Assembly (NCBI GenBank): GCA_038210495.1
Contig: JBBQWR010000008.1
Span: 62,001-126,000 of the forward strand
Source of the DNA: JBBQWR01 sp038210495
GTDB taxonomy: Bacteria; Planctomycetota; Planctomycetia; Pirellulales; DATAWG01
DNA: 64,000 bases
Direction: 5' to 3'
The stretch's first letter is position 1; every line of letters starts with the position of its first letter. Made by a program: the position numbers and the translations under genes. This document shows, in pieces, positions 26,618 to 35,277 of this stretch. Under the pieces are notes generated by a model, which was not told where the DNA came from, did not search any database, and saw only the letters and a program-made list of their open reading frames with translations.

Positions 26618-27490
26618 CTAAGCGACGCCGTTCTTCTTGAACCAGGTCAAGAGCCGCTTCCAACCGTCGTCAGCCGGCCCCTTGCGATAGCTTTCGCGAT
26701 AGTCGGCGTTGAACGCATGAGGTGTATCGGGGTACACGACGATCTCAGTCGCCGCCTTGGTGGTCTTCAGCGCCGTTCGCATTTGCTCGATCGACTCGAC
26801 CGGAATTCCCTGGTCGGCGCCGCCATAGAGTCCCAGCACGGGGGCCTTGAGCTGCGTGGCGAGGTCGATCGGGTTTTTGGGATGCAAGTCGTCTGGCTTG
26901 CCAACCAGCTTGCCGTACCAGGCGACGCCCGCCTTAAGATTGTCGCTATGGGCGGCATAGAGCCAGACGATGCGGCCGCCCCAACAAAAACCCGTAATTC
27001 CGAGCTTGTCGATATTGCCCATCCCCGATTCCTTCGCGAATTTCATCGTCGCGTCGAGGTCCGACATGACCTGAGCATCGGGCACTTTGGAGACCACCTT
27101 TTGGATGATCTCCTTGATTTCCATCTTCGAGACATCTCCTTCGCGCGAGTACAATTCGGGCGCGATCGCGTAGTACCCGAGCTTCGCGAACCGGCGGCAG
27201 ATGTCCTTAATATGCTCGTGGACGCCGAAGATTTCTTGCACGACGAGCACGACGGGAAATGGGCCCCCCTTGGTTGGCATCGCTCGATAGGCAGGGACCG
27301 TGCCGTCCTTGACCGGGACTTTAACTTCGCCCGTTTCGAGACCTTCGACGTCGGTCTTGATCGTCTCGGCGGAAATCGGTTGAACGGCCAGCGCGAAGCC
27401 GGTCGCCAGCGAGGTGACGACGAAGGCCCTGCGGCTGACGTCTTGAGAGGCGAGCGGCGTAGTGGATTGCGTGGGCATGTTAGTTTCCAT
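26618..27490 (-). CDS. Dienelactone hydrolase family protein with Tat signal
   Basis: About 290 residues. Alpha/beta hydrolase of the dienelactone hydrolase family: nucleophile Cys in GFCWGG, Asp in LYGGADQGIP and His in TPHAFN make the usual Cys-Asp-His triad. The N-terminus SRRAFVVTSLATGFALA has a twin-arginine motif, so export in folded form is likely. Starts at ATG 27490 or 27478 are both possible. It follows the esterase gene by 38 bases on the same strand, so the two hydrolases probably form an operon. The true substrate is unknown; the family name does not prove chlorocatechol metabolism. Confidence 0.88.
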   Translation of the reverse strand: METNMPTQSTTPLASQDVSRRAFVVTSLATGFALAVQPISAETIKTDVEGLETGEVKVPVKDGTVPAYRAMPTKGGPFPVVLVVQEIFGVHEHIKDICRRFAKLGYYAIAPELYSREGDVSKMEIKEIIQKVVSKVPDAQVMSDLDATMKFAKESGMGNIDKLGITGFCWGGRIVWLYAAHSDNLKAGVAWYGKLVGKPDDLHPKNPIDLATQLKAPVLGLYGGADQGIPVESIEQMRTALKTTKAATEIVVYPDTPHAFNADYRESYRKGPADDGWKRLLTWFKKNGVA

Positions 27491-27528
27491 TTGCTGGGGA
27501 TGTTGGATCAATTGTCTCGGCGGCGACG

Positions 27529-28503
27529 TTACTTTGCACGCAGCCAACCTTGTGCGGCGAGCCACTCGGCAGCCCGGTCCGGCCAATGCGAAACGACGTT
27601 TTGCGAGGGCCGCAGTCCGTAGCCGTGTCCACCCGTCGGGTAAATGTGCAGTTCCGCCGAGACCTTGGCGTTCTTGAGCGCCAGGGCGTAGGCGTAGGCG
27701 TTTTCGACGTGCACCGGATCGTCGGCCGTCATCGTGACGAAGGCCGGTGGAGTCTCGCCGGTGACCTTTAGCTCCGGATTTAGCTTCGCGACGTTTTCGT
27801 GGTCGGCCAAATAGGCCGGATAAATCAAGATGGTGAAATCGGGGCGGCAACTCACTCGGTCCGCGTCGTCGATGGGCGGGTACGTCCGCGACTGAAAAGT
27901 ATTGCTGGCCGCCGCCGCCAGATGCCCGCCGGCCGAGAAACCCAGGATGCCGATCCGCTTCGGATCGAGGTTCCATTCTTTCGCGCGGCTGCGGACCAGT
28001 CCCATTGCGCGCTGCGCGTCTTGGAGCGAGGCCGAGTGCCGGCTCTCGCCGCGGCCGGGCACGCGATATTTGAGCAGCACGCCCGTGACGCCGATCGAAT
28101 TGAGCCATTCGCAAACTTCGGTTCCCTCGAGATCGTAAGCCAAGATGCTGTAGCCGCCGCCCGGGCAAACGATCGCGGCCGCGCCGTTGGCTTTTTCGGC
28201 AGGGCGAAAGATGGTAATCGTCGGCTTGGAAACGTTCCCGAGCCGAATCACTTCCGTTCGCGGTTTGGCGTCCGGCTTGTGAACCGTCTCGTCCTTCTCG
28301 GGGCCGATGGCGCCCTTCTCGCCGGGCGCCACGTCGGGCCAGAGCGCGATCACCGGCCGCTCGGCCTTCGTGGGCTTTTCGGGCTTCGTGGGCGTTTCGG
28401 AGTTGCCCGACGTTTCGGGCTCCGCGGCGACGATCGGAGGAACCGCCGTTACGACCAATAACGACGCGAGTACAATGCAGCAACAGAATCTGGGAATCGG
28501 CAT
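27529..28503 (-). CDS. Secreted alpha/beta hydrolase (BD-FAE / acetyl-esterase-like)
   Basis: 324 residues. A signal peptide (MPIPRFCCCIVLASLLVVTAVPPIVAA) is followed by a Pro/Thr/Glu/Lys-rich linker (about 30-50) and a hydrolase domain. The oxyanion-hole segment VCPGGGYSIL, nucleophile GFSAGGH, acid in TADDPVHVEN and base in TGGHGYGLR are in the order seen in planctomycete carbohydrate esterases. Related enzymes remove acetyl or feruloyl groups from polysaccharides; the substrate here is inferred, not shown. ATG 28503 is preferred over the longer in-frame starts because it opens a clean signal peptide. Confidence 0.85.
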   Translation of the reverse strand: MPIPRFCCCIVLASLLVVTAVPPIVAAEPETSGNSETPTKPEKPTKAERPVIALWPDVAPGEKGAIGPEKDETVHKPDAKPRTEVIRLGNVSKPTITIFRPAEKANGAAAIVCPGGGYSILAYDLEGTEVCEWLNSIGVTGVLLKYRVPGRGESRHSASLQDAQRAMGLVRSRAKEWNLDPKRIGILGFSAGGHLAAAASNTFQSRTYPPIDDADRVSCRPDFTILIYPAYLADHENVAKLNPELKVTGETPPAFVTMTADDPVHVENAYAYALALKNAKVSAELHIYPTGGHGYGLRPSQNVVSHWPDRAAEWLAAQGWLRAK

Positions 28504-28758
28504 CTCGGCGGCTCCGGCAAAGGTGTTCGATCGGCGTGGTCCGGCGGGTTGGTAAGTCTTTGTGTACCGACCGGCCATGGGGGATGCAAGCCCCGAGGAT
28601 GCTAGAGTAAGAGGTGCTCATTTCCGCTCGTAAACAACATTTGGCATTCGCTTTCGTCGCGGGTAGACTACCGCCGTCGATTTATTTTTCATTTTTTTGA
28701 AATACATATGGGCATTTTGGCGCTGACGGCTGAAACGCTCGAAGGGGCGTAGCCGTAA

Positions 28759-30027
28759 ATGACCACTCCGGATGAGAATGCCAAACGCGCGAAGCGGGCA
28801 CAGATCGCCATGAGCAAGCCCAACGGCTTGCGATCGGTGTCCGCGGTCGACTCTGGCGATTCGCTGGCCCTAGTCGTGCGATTGATGGCGATCCACGGAC
28901 TCAGCGGCCAGGAAGGCGCCGTCGCCCGGTTCATTACGGACCGACTCCTCGAAGCGGGGGCCAATCCGGCGGCCATTCGCACGGATCGAGCGAACAAGCG
29001 TACTCCGATCGCCGGCCAAGTCGGTAATCTGATCTTCCGCTTGCCGGGCACAATCCGCGGACCCCGGCGGCTGCTCATGGCTCACATGGATACCGTGCCG
29101 GTATGCGTGGGCGCGAAGCCGGTGATCGACGGTGATTTCATCAAATCGGCCGATCCGGCGACGGGCCTTGGCGCCGACGATCGAGCCGGCGTGGCCGTGA
29201 CTCTGTCGGCAGCGCTGGCGATTTTGAATCGGAAGTTGCCCCACCCGCCGCTCACTTTCTTTTGGCCGATTCAAGAAGAGACCGGATTGCATGGCGCCCG
29301 GCACGCCGAATTGAATCTTCTCGGCTCGCCCAAGCTGGCCTTCAACTGGGACGGAGGCACGCTCGAGCGGATCACGATCGGGGCCACCGGTGGCTATCGA
29401 ATGCAGATCGATGTTCGCGGACTTGGCAGCCACGCGGGCGCGGCGCCAGAAATGGGAATCAGCGCCATCGCGATCGCCGGCCTCGCGATCGCCGAGTTGC
29501 AAACCGGCGGCTGGCATGGCGATGTTCGCAAGGGAAAGCGCCGAGGCACGAGCAATATCGGCGTCATCCAAGGAGGGGCCGCCACCAATGTCGTCACCGA
29601 TCGCGTACAAGTGCAAGCCGAAGCTCGTAGCCACGACCCGGCCTTTCGCCAAAAGATCACGGACGCTTTCGAGAAGGCATTTCGGCGGGCCGCGAAGCAG
29701 GTCAAGAACACGGTCGGCATTTCGGGAACGGTCGAGTTCGAGGGCCGGCTGGACTACGAAGCGTTCAGGTTGGGCAACGACGAGCCATGCGTCCTGACTG
29801 CCGAAACAGCACTGGCCAGTTTAGGGATTACCTCGCGCCGGGCTGTCAGCAACGGCGGACTCGACGCCAATTGGATGTCAGCCCGGGGCATTCCGACGGT
29901 CACGCTCGGATGCGGACAGATGAATGCCCACACGGTGAGCGAGCGGCTCGATATTCGCGCATTTCACGGCGCGTGCGAGATTGCCCTGCGGTTGGCTACG
30001 GCTCGTGAAGGACAAAATCGAGAATAG
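28759..30027 (+). CDS. M20-family metallopeptidase, peptidase-T-like
   Basis: 422 residues. Cytoplasmic zinc aminopeptidase/carboxypeptidase fold. Metal and catalytic residues are in place: MAHMDTVP (His, Asp), GLGADDRAGVAV (bridging Asp), PIQEETGLHGAR (catalytic Glu and metal Glu), FNWDGG (metal Asp) and MNAHTVSE (metal His). The lid domain with GSHAGAAPEMG lies between. Peptidase T cleaves N-terminal residues of tripeptides; M20 members vary, so the exact substrate is open. GAAGGGG upstream supports ATG 28759, though ATG 28810 is also possible. The small coiled-coil gene follows 54 bases after its stop. Confidence 0.9.
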   Translation: MTTPDENAKRAKRAQIAMSKPNGLRSVSAVDSGDSLALVVRLMAIHGLSGQEGAVARFITDRLLEAGANPAAIRTDRANKRTPIAGQVGNLIFRLPGTIRGPRRLLMAHMDTVPVCVGAKPVIDGDFIKSADPATGLGADDRAGVAVTLSAALAILNRKLPHPPLTFFWPIQEETGLHGARHAELNLLGSPKLAFNWDGGTLERITIGATGGYRMQIDVRGLGSHAGAAPEMGISAIAIAGLAIAELQTGGWHGDVRKGKRRGTSNIGVIQGGAATNVVTDRVQVQAEARSHDPAFRQKITDAFEKAFRRAAKQVKNTVGISGTVEFEGRLDYEAFRLGNDEPCVLTAETALASLGITSRRAVSNGGLDANWMSARGIPTVTLGCGQMNAHTVSERLDIRAFHGACEIALRLATAREGQNRE

Positions 30028-30081
30028 ACAGGACCGACGGGATTTTGAGGTTTTTTGGATTGCAACCCAGGCGGAGAAAAC

Positions 30082-30249
30082 ATGGATAAGAAAGCGAAGA
30101 AGCGGATCGAACTCTTGCAGCCGAAGTTGCAGAAGCTGCGGCAACAGCTTGCCGGGACGAAGAAACAGATGGACGAACCGGAGGATGTGAAGCGGTTGGA
30201 AAAGGAAATCGCTCAGATTGAAGCCGAACTGAGTAAATTGAAAGATTGA
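30082..30249 (+). CDS. Very small coiled-coil protein
   Basis: 55 residues (MDKKAKKRIELLQPKLQKLR... ending ELSKLKD), almost wholly charged helix with leucine/isoleucine every three to four residues, i.e. a short coiled coil. CGGAG lies seven bases before ATG 30082, which is chosen over an upstream start. Small proteins of this composition are conserved in planctomycetes as far as I recall; function unknown. It may be cotranscribed with the M20 peptidase. Confidence 0.75.
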   Translation: MDKKAKKRIELLQPKLQKLRQQLAGTKKQMDEPEDVKRLEKEIAQIEAELSKLKD

Positions 30250-30448
30250 GTTGGCCGCCGCATCTATGCGTCGCTCGAGGACTAACCCGCGCCGCATGAA
30301 TGGGACGGCTGAAAATTGCCCGCGGCAAGGCAAATTGCCGGCTCGCGGAATCGAATTTGCTTGTGGCCCAGCGCCGCGCCGGCATAATGAAGCCAGTAAC
30401 AATTCTTCAAGCGATTTTACCGCCGGGCGCCGGAGCGATTAGACAACC

Positions 30449-32350
30449 GTGGCAAAGATTCCTCCCGTGATCGGTTCCTCGATCGAACTTAAGGTGCTCA
30501 CCGGCTCCGTGGTCGGGGCCATCGTCGTACTCTGCCTGTACTGGGCTCAGGCGATTTTCATTCCGTTGATTTTGGCCCTGTATCTTTCGTTTCTACTCGG
30601 TCCGCTCGTGATCGGGCTCCAGCAGCGACATGGGCTGGGGCGCGTGCCGGCCGTGCTTGGGGTCGTGGCGCTGCTGGGCATCGTGCTGGGCTCGATCGGC
30701 TGGATGCTCACCCGACAATTCAGCTCCCTCGTCGAAGAGTTGCCCCAGTACTCGGGAAACGTCAAGAATCGAATCAATGATCTTCAATTAACGATCGGCG
30801 CCGGCCCGATGCATGCGATCGATCGTATGTATCGCGAACTCTCCGGCGAAATGGATTCGAGTCCCAAGCCGATCAAAGACTCGGAGGAGCACGATGCAGC
30901 CAAGGACCCGAATCGTTCGGCCAAAATCGAGAAGCCCTTGCCGGTCGCCATCACGCCGGCCACTCCCCCTTGGATTTCTCGCTTGCCGGGGTTTCTCGGC
31001 TCGGTGGCGGAAATGCTCGGGGCGCTGGCGCTCACGCTGGTGCTCACCGTCTTTATGCTTCTCAAACGCGAAGACCTGCGCAATCGCGTGATCTGGCTGA
31101 TCGGGAGCGGGCGATTGACCCACACCACGCGGGCCGTCGACGATGCGACTCGCCGCATCAGCAAGTTCTTCGTCCGGCAAGCGATGATCAATGGCGGTTT
31201 TGGCGTAGTCATGGCGGTGGGCCTGTTTTTGATCGGCGTGCAATACGCCCTGCTGTGGGGATTTTTCGCGGCTCTGCTGCGTTATATCCCGTATGTCGGC
31301 GCCGTTTTGGCCGCGATTCCGCCCCTGCTGGTGAGCTTGGCCATGTCGTCCGGTTGGTTGTCGCCCATCTTCGTCGCGGTCTTGTTTGCCGCCGGAGAGT
31401 TGACCACCGGCAACGCCATCGAGCCCCGCGTGTTCGGACAAAGCTTGGGCGTGTCGGAGGTGGCGCTGTTGGTCATGTCGGCGTTCTGGGCCTTTTTGTG
31501 GGGACCGATCGGGCTCGTGCTGGCCAATCCGCTCACCGTCTGTCTCGTGGTCATGGGCAAGTACGTACCGCATATGGAATTTTTCAATGTGCTGCTGGGA
31601 GACCAACCGGCACTGTCGCCCGATGTCAGTTTCTATCAGCGGTTATATGCTCGCGATCAGGACGAATCGCTGCAATTAGTCGACGCTCATATCAAAGCCA
31701 CTTCGCTCGACCAGGTGTACGACGACCTGTTGATCCCGGCCCTGACGATGATGAAGCGTGATCGAGAGCGCGACGAGCTCACCGAGCAGGACGAGGAGTT
31801 TATCGTTCAGGCGATGCGCGAACTCGTCGTCGACCTCGGCTTGCGGCGGGCGAAGCAGGCCGTGCTGACGGCCGTGACCGCGCCCGCGGTCGAGGAAAAC
31901 GGCGCGGCGATGGCCAAGGTGAAAATTTTGGCCTGTCCCGCGCGCGACGCGGCCGACGAACTGGCCCTGGAGATGCTCGCACAGCTACTCGATTCCGACA
32001 AATGGGAACTCAAGATCACGGCCACGGAAATGTTGTCGGCCGAACTGGTCGCCGAGGCCGAGCGCTGGAACCCGGGTCTGATTTGTATTGCCGCCCTCCC
32101 AGCCGGTGGATTGGCTCATACGCGTTACCTGTGCAAACGTCTGCGGGTCCCGCTCCCGGAAACGCGAATCCTGATCGGCCGCTGGGGCCTGCTGACGGGC
32201 ATCGAGCAAAATCAGGAACAGCTTCGCGAAGCGGGCGCCGAGGAGATGGACACCACGATCCTGGCGACGCGAACTCGCTTGACTGCTTGGTTTGGATTCC
32301 TATCGCAAGCGGCGCCTGCGAAGGAGGCCGCCGTGGCTGAGAGGTCCTAA
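30449..32350 (+). CDS. AI-2E family transporter with C-terminal B12-binding-like domain
   Basis: 633 residues from GTG 30449 (GGAG at 30431). The N-terminal two thirds is an AI-2E/PerM-type permease: hydrophobic segments at about 15-80, 185-205, and 255-370, with the family features GFFAALLRYIPYVGAVLAAIPPLL and LTTGNAIEPRVFGQSLG. A soluble linker (about 410-490) leads to a Rossmann-like domain at 490-605 (KVKILACPARDAADELAL, WELKITATEMLSAELVAEAERWNPGLICIAAL, PETRILIGRWG) that resembles cobalamin-binding modules but lacks the DxHxxG cobalamin-ligating motif. The combination suggests a regulated permease; substrate and ligand are unknown. Confidence 0.88.
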   Translation: MAKIPPVIGSSIELKVLTGSVVGAIVVLCLYWAQAIFIPLILALYLSFLLGPLVIGLQQRHGLGRVPAVLGVVALLGIVLGSIGWMLTRQFSSLVEELPQYSGNVKNRINDLQLTIGAGPMHAIDRMYRELSGEMDSSPKPIKDSEEHDAAKDPNRSAKIEKPLPVAITPATPPWISRLPGFLGSVAEMLGALALTLVLTVFMLLKREDLRNRVIWLIGSGRLTHTTRAVDDATRRISKFFVRQAMINGGFGVVMAVGLFLIGVQYALLWGFFAALLRYIPYVGAVLAAIPPLLVSLAMSSGWLSPIFVAVLFAAGELTTGNAIEPRVFGQSLGVSEVALLVMSAFWAFLWGPIGLVLANPLTVCLVVMGKYVPHMEFFNVLLGDQPALSPDVSFYQRLYARDQDESLQLVDAHIKATSLDQVYDDLLIPALTMMKRDRERDELTEQDEEFIVQAMRELVVDLGLRRAKQAVLTAVTAPAVEENGAAMAKVKILACPARDAADELALEMLAQLLDSDKWELKITATEMLSAELVAEAERWNPGLICIAALPAGGLAHTRYLCKRLRVPLPETRILIGRWGLLTGIEQNQEQLREAGAEEMDTTILATRTRLTAWFGFLSQAAPAKEAAVAERS

Positions 32351-32365
32351 CAAAACTGTGAGAGT

Positions 32366-32399
32366 CGGGGGCTGGAGGCGTCCTCGCCGAAGCCCCGGG
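32366..32399. repeat. Dispersed palindromic repeat, copy B
   Basis: CGGGGGCTGGAGGCG, a few variant bases and CGCCGAAGCCCCGGG match copies A (8664-8695) and C (35145-35176). Here it lies just after the stop of the permease gene. Confidence 0.85.
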
Positions 32400-32409
32400 A
32401 TTTTTCAAA

Positions 32410-32440
32410 TGACGAATGACGAAGCACGAATGACGAAGGA
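32410..32440. repeat. GACGAAT/GACGAAG short tandem repeat
   Basis: Imperfect tandem GACGAATGACGAAGCACG-type units between two convergent genes, with the reverse form CGTCATT at about 32481-32487. The same words recur at 61845-61996. Confidence 0.6.
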
Positions 32441-32507
32441 CTGAAATCGGGAATTGCGGCAAGTTAAGTGTTTCATCACTCGTCATTTCACGACGCCGCA
32501 CATGCGG

Positions 32508-33389
32508 CTACGCGAATGCCTTACCCGTGAGCCGCTCGTAGGCCTCGATATATTTCCGCCGCGTCTGGTCGACGACTTCACCAGGCAGTTCCGGCGGTGG
32601 GCTGTTTTTGTCCCAGCCGCTGCCTGCGAGCCAGTCGCGGACGAATTGTTTGTCGAACGACGACTGGCCGCGACCGGGCCGATATTGGTCGGCCGGCCAA
32701 AACCGGGAACTGTCCGGCGTCAGCACTTCGTCGATCAAGATCAATCGGTCACCAAATCGTCCCCATTCGAACTTGGTGTCGGCGATGATGATCCCTCGCG
32801 ACTTGGCCCAATCCGCGCCGCGGCGATAGAGCTCGAGACTGCGGCGGCGCAATTCGGTCGCCAAGTCGCCGCCGACCCGCTCGACCATTTGGTCCAGCGC
32901 GATATTGATATCGTGGCCGCTCTCCTCTTTTGTCGCCGGAGTAAAAATCGGCTGCTCGAGCCGGTCGCTTTCTTGGAGCCCAGCCGGCAGACGAATCCCG
33001 CAGACTTCGCCGCTGGTCTGATACTCCTTCCAGCCCGATCCGGAAAGATAGCCCCGGACGACACATTCAATCGGCACGACGTCCGTCTTTTTCACCAGCA
33101 TCGATCGGCCGGCGAGCGGCTTGGGATCGACGCCAGGCGGCAGGCCAAAGTCGGCGACGTCGCCCGATAGCAGATGATTCGGTTCTTTCAGTTGCTCGAA
33201 CCAGAACAGGCTGATTTCGGTCAGCACGCGGCCCTTGTCGGGGATGCCGGTCGGCAGCACCCAGTCGAACGCGCTGATTCGGTCGGTGGCCACCAGCAGC
33301 AGCCGATCGCCCAAATCGTAAACGTCGCGGACCTTCCCCCGGCGCAAGGGCCAGTTAGGAATCTTCGTCTCAAGGAGCGGAGCGAACAT
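32508..33389 (-). CDS. purC: Phosphoribosylaminoimidazole-succinocarboxamide synthase
   Basis: SAICAR synthetase of purine biosynthesis: it joins aspartate to CAIR with ATP. 293 residues. Characteristic motifs: RGKVRDVYDLGDRLLLVATDRISAFDWVLP near the N-terminus (ATP-binding), PIECVVRGYLSGSGW (about 105-119), and IADTKFEWGRFGDRLILIDEVLTPDSSRFW (about 197-226). The length fits the long single-domain type. ATG 33389 begins MFAPLLETKIPNWP. It stands alone; no other purine genes are nearby. Confidence 0.96.
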   Translation of the reverse strand: MFAPLLETKIPNWPLRRGKVRDVYDLGDRLLLVATDRISAFDWVLPTGIPDKGRVLTEISLFWFEQLKEPNHLLSGDVADFGLPPGVDPKPLAGRSMLVKKTDVVPIECVVRGYLSGSGWKEYQTSGEVCGIRLPAGLQESDRLEQPIFTPATKEESGHDINIALDQMVERVGGDLATELRRRSLELYRRGADWAKSRGIIIADTKFEWGRFGDRLILIDEVLTPDSSRFWPADQYRPGRGQSSFDKQFVRDWLAGSGWDKNSPPPELPGEVVDQTRRKYIEAYERLTGKAFA

Positions 33390-33702
33390 GTGTCAAGAAA
33401 GCGTGCAAAACGTGCAATGGGAAGACAACACAACTAGCGGCCATCGTTATCTTTTCCGATCGCGACCGCCAGTCCCCGCGCCGTCTTTAACGATCGTGCG
33501 GGTGCATTCGCGGTTTGTTCGTATCGACCCGCCCTCGTCCGGTCCGGCCACTCACCACTCACCGCTCGCTCGCCCCGCGCTCAAACTTGACACCCCAATT
33601 GGCCCCATTTACTATGAATTTGGTCACCCGGAGCTCTTCGCTCCGCGGTAGATCTCGTCATCGTTCCCGCATCGCGGAACCCCCTTCAAAGTCGAACCGG
33701 CT
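33390..33702. other. Divergent intergenic region, purC / coiled-coil gene
   Basis: About 313 bases. It contains a short CACTCACCACTCACCGCTCG repeat at about 33549 and otherwise nothing I can name. No good promoter consensus was found for either gene. Confidence 0.5.
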
Positions 33703-35106
33703 ATGGAATATCTCTGGGTTGGGGCCTGCGGCCTGCTGCTGATCTTGGGGCTCGTGAGCATCGTCATGAGCCGCAATATTTGGCGGGCGACGCAAATGAT
33801 CGCGACCGTTTTGGTACTCATCAGTTCGCTGGCGTTTTTCTACCTTGCGGCGCGGACTCTCAGGCTCCACAAAAACTGGCAGGATGAAGTCAATCTTTAT
33901 GAAAAGGCGCTGACTAGCGTCAAGAAAGAGATCGGCAAGGACGAACATTCGCCGGCCGATAATCTGATCGTGCAGCGGAACGATCTGCGGCAACAATTCA
34001 ACGCGGCCTTGAATCTGCGCGGCCGAGTTTGGTCGGACGGACAGAAGAGCAAGTTCAACGCTCAGACTGGCGCGCTCACGGTCCTGTTTGAGAATCCGCC
34101 CGCTGGGCTCGACGCGATCAAACGACCCGTGTTCGTGTTCCAAAAGGACAGTGAAAAAAGCAAGAACGGTCATTATCTCGGCGAGTTCGTGGTGTCGGCG
34201 GCAAAGGACCGGGAGATTTCGCTCACGCCGGTCGCCACGCTCTTGCAGAGCGAACTCAACAACATCGACTCCGCCCGCGGGGACGTCGTGCTCTACGAGG
34301 TGATGCCGATCGACAGTCACACGTTGTTCGCGACGGCCGATCCGAACGATTTGAAGATTTGGTTTCCGGACCCGGCTGTGTTGGCCAACTTCAAGCGCGA
34401 CGGCAAGCCAGCGACCGCCGATGACGAGAAAGAGCATCCCGAAAGCGTGCAGGTCCGGTTGAAGTTCTTACAGGCCTGGGCGCCGAAGCAAACCGCGGCC
34501 GCTCCCGCCGTGGGAAAAGACGCCGCGGCCAAAGACGCGGTCCCGCCAGCCGAAGCCCCGCCGGCGACCGATGACGCAGGCAAGCCAGGGCCAGCCCGCG
34601 GGTTTGCCGCCGGCCGATCGTACTATTTGCCGCTCGAAGCCGCGAAGGAACTCGTCGATCAGAAGATCGCCGAATACGATACCTCGGAGCCGGAGAAGAG
34701 TCGCATTTACGTCCGGCCACTGTGGGATTACGCGCAGCTATTTCGCGAGGCGTATCGAGCCCGGACGCAGTTGTTCGCCCAAAAGAATGAGATTTCCGCG
34801 CAGGCCGATCAACTCGAAGGCGCACTGACCCAGGTGACGGAGGACTTGGCCGCGACAAAGATCATCACCGACGGATTGAAATCGGACCTAGCGAATTTCA
34901 AGGCCGAGGCCCAAATCTTGGACCAGTACGCTCAAACGCTAGGCGCGAAGTTGGACAAGACGAAGGCCGAGTTGTCGGACACGTATCGATCCAATCTCAA
35001 GCTGGCCGCGGCGCTCGGAGACGCTCAGCGGCAACTTTCTGAAAAGCTGCGCGCCGCCCCGCCGGCTCAAGCTAGCGCCTCGGTCGATCTGCGGTCCGGC
35101 CGCTAG
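33703..35106 (+). CDS. Membrane-anchored coiled-coil protein of unknown function
   Basis: 467 residues. Two adjacent hydrophobic helices at about 4-20 and 31-49 (LWVGACGLLLILGLVSIV and ATVLVLISSLAFFYLAA) are followed by a large soluble part. A beta-rich domain (about 95-260) is followed by an Ala/Pro/Lys-rich linker (about 262-305) and a C-terminal coiled coil (about 350-455: KNEISAQADQLEGALTQVTED, KLDKTKAELSDTYRSN). I take it as a planctomycete conserved envelope protein; no domain name recognised. It is a single gene, followed by repeat copy C. Confidence 0.7.
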   Translation: MEYLWVGACGLLLILGLVSIVMSRNIWRATQMIATVLVLISSLAFFYLAARTLRLHKNWQDEVNLYEKALTSVKKEIGKDEHSPADNLIVQRNDLRQQFNAALNLRGRVWSDGQKSKFNAQTGALTVLFENPPAGLDAIKRPVFVFQKDSEKSKNGHYLGEFVVSAAKDREISLTPVATLLQSELNNIDSARGDVVLYEVMPIDSHTLFATADPNDLKIWFPDPAVLANFKRDGKPATADDEKEHPESVQVRLKFLQAWAPKQTAAAPAVGKDAAAKDAVPPAEAPPATDDAGKPGPARGFAAGRSYYLPLEAAKELVDQKIAEYDTSEPEKSRIYVRPLWDYAQLFREAYRARTQLFAQKNEISAQADQLEGALTQVTEDLAATKIITDGLKSDLANFKAEAQILDQYAQTLGAKLDKTKAELSDTYRSNLKLAAALGDAQRQLSEKLRAAPPAQASASVDLRSGR

Positions 35107-35144
35107 TCCATTGGTCCTTTTCGTTATAGGCGCCTGCCGGGCGC

Positions 35145-35176
35145 CCGGGGCTGGAGGCGCCTCGCCGAAGCCCCGG
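35145..35176. repeat. Dispersed palindromic repeat, copy C
   Basis: CCGGGGCTGGAGGCG, CCT and CGCCGAAGCCCCGG form a stem with a small loop. It is the most symmetrical of the three copies and lies after the coiled-coil gene, 100 bases before the convergent gene end. Confidence 0.85.
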
Positions 35177-35277
35177 AGGGTGGACTCGAATTCAAGAGCG
35201 GCGCCCCGGCACTTCCCCTTCGGCGCGAGCCCCGCCAGCCTAGAATCGCTATCTCAGCGTACCTGAACCTCTAGTTC

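Noticed and set aside
25688..27622. Plus-strand frame of 644 codons across moxR and the dienelactone hydrolase gene
   Set aside because: It overlaps two recognisable genes in other frames and its translation has no domain.
27491..28621. N-terminal extension of the dienelactone hydrolase frame
   Set aside because: Upstream of 27490 it is a shadow of the secreted esterase gene in another frame; Arg-rich nonsense with no motif.
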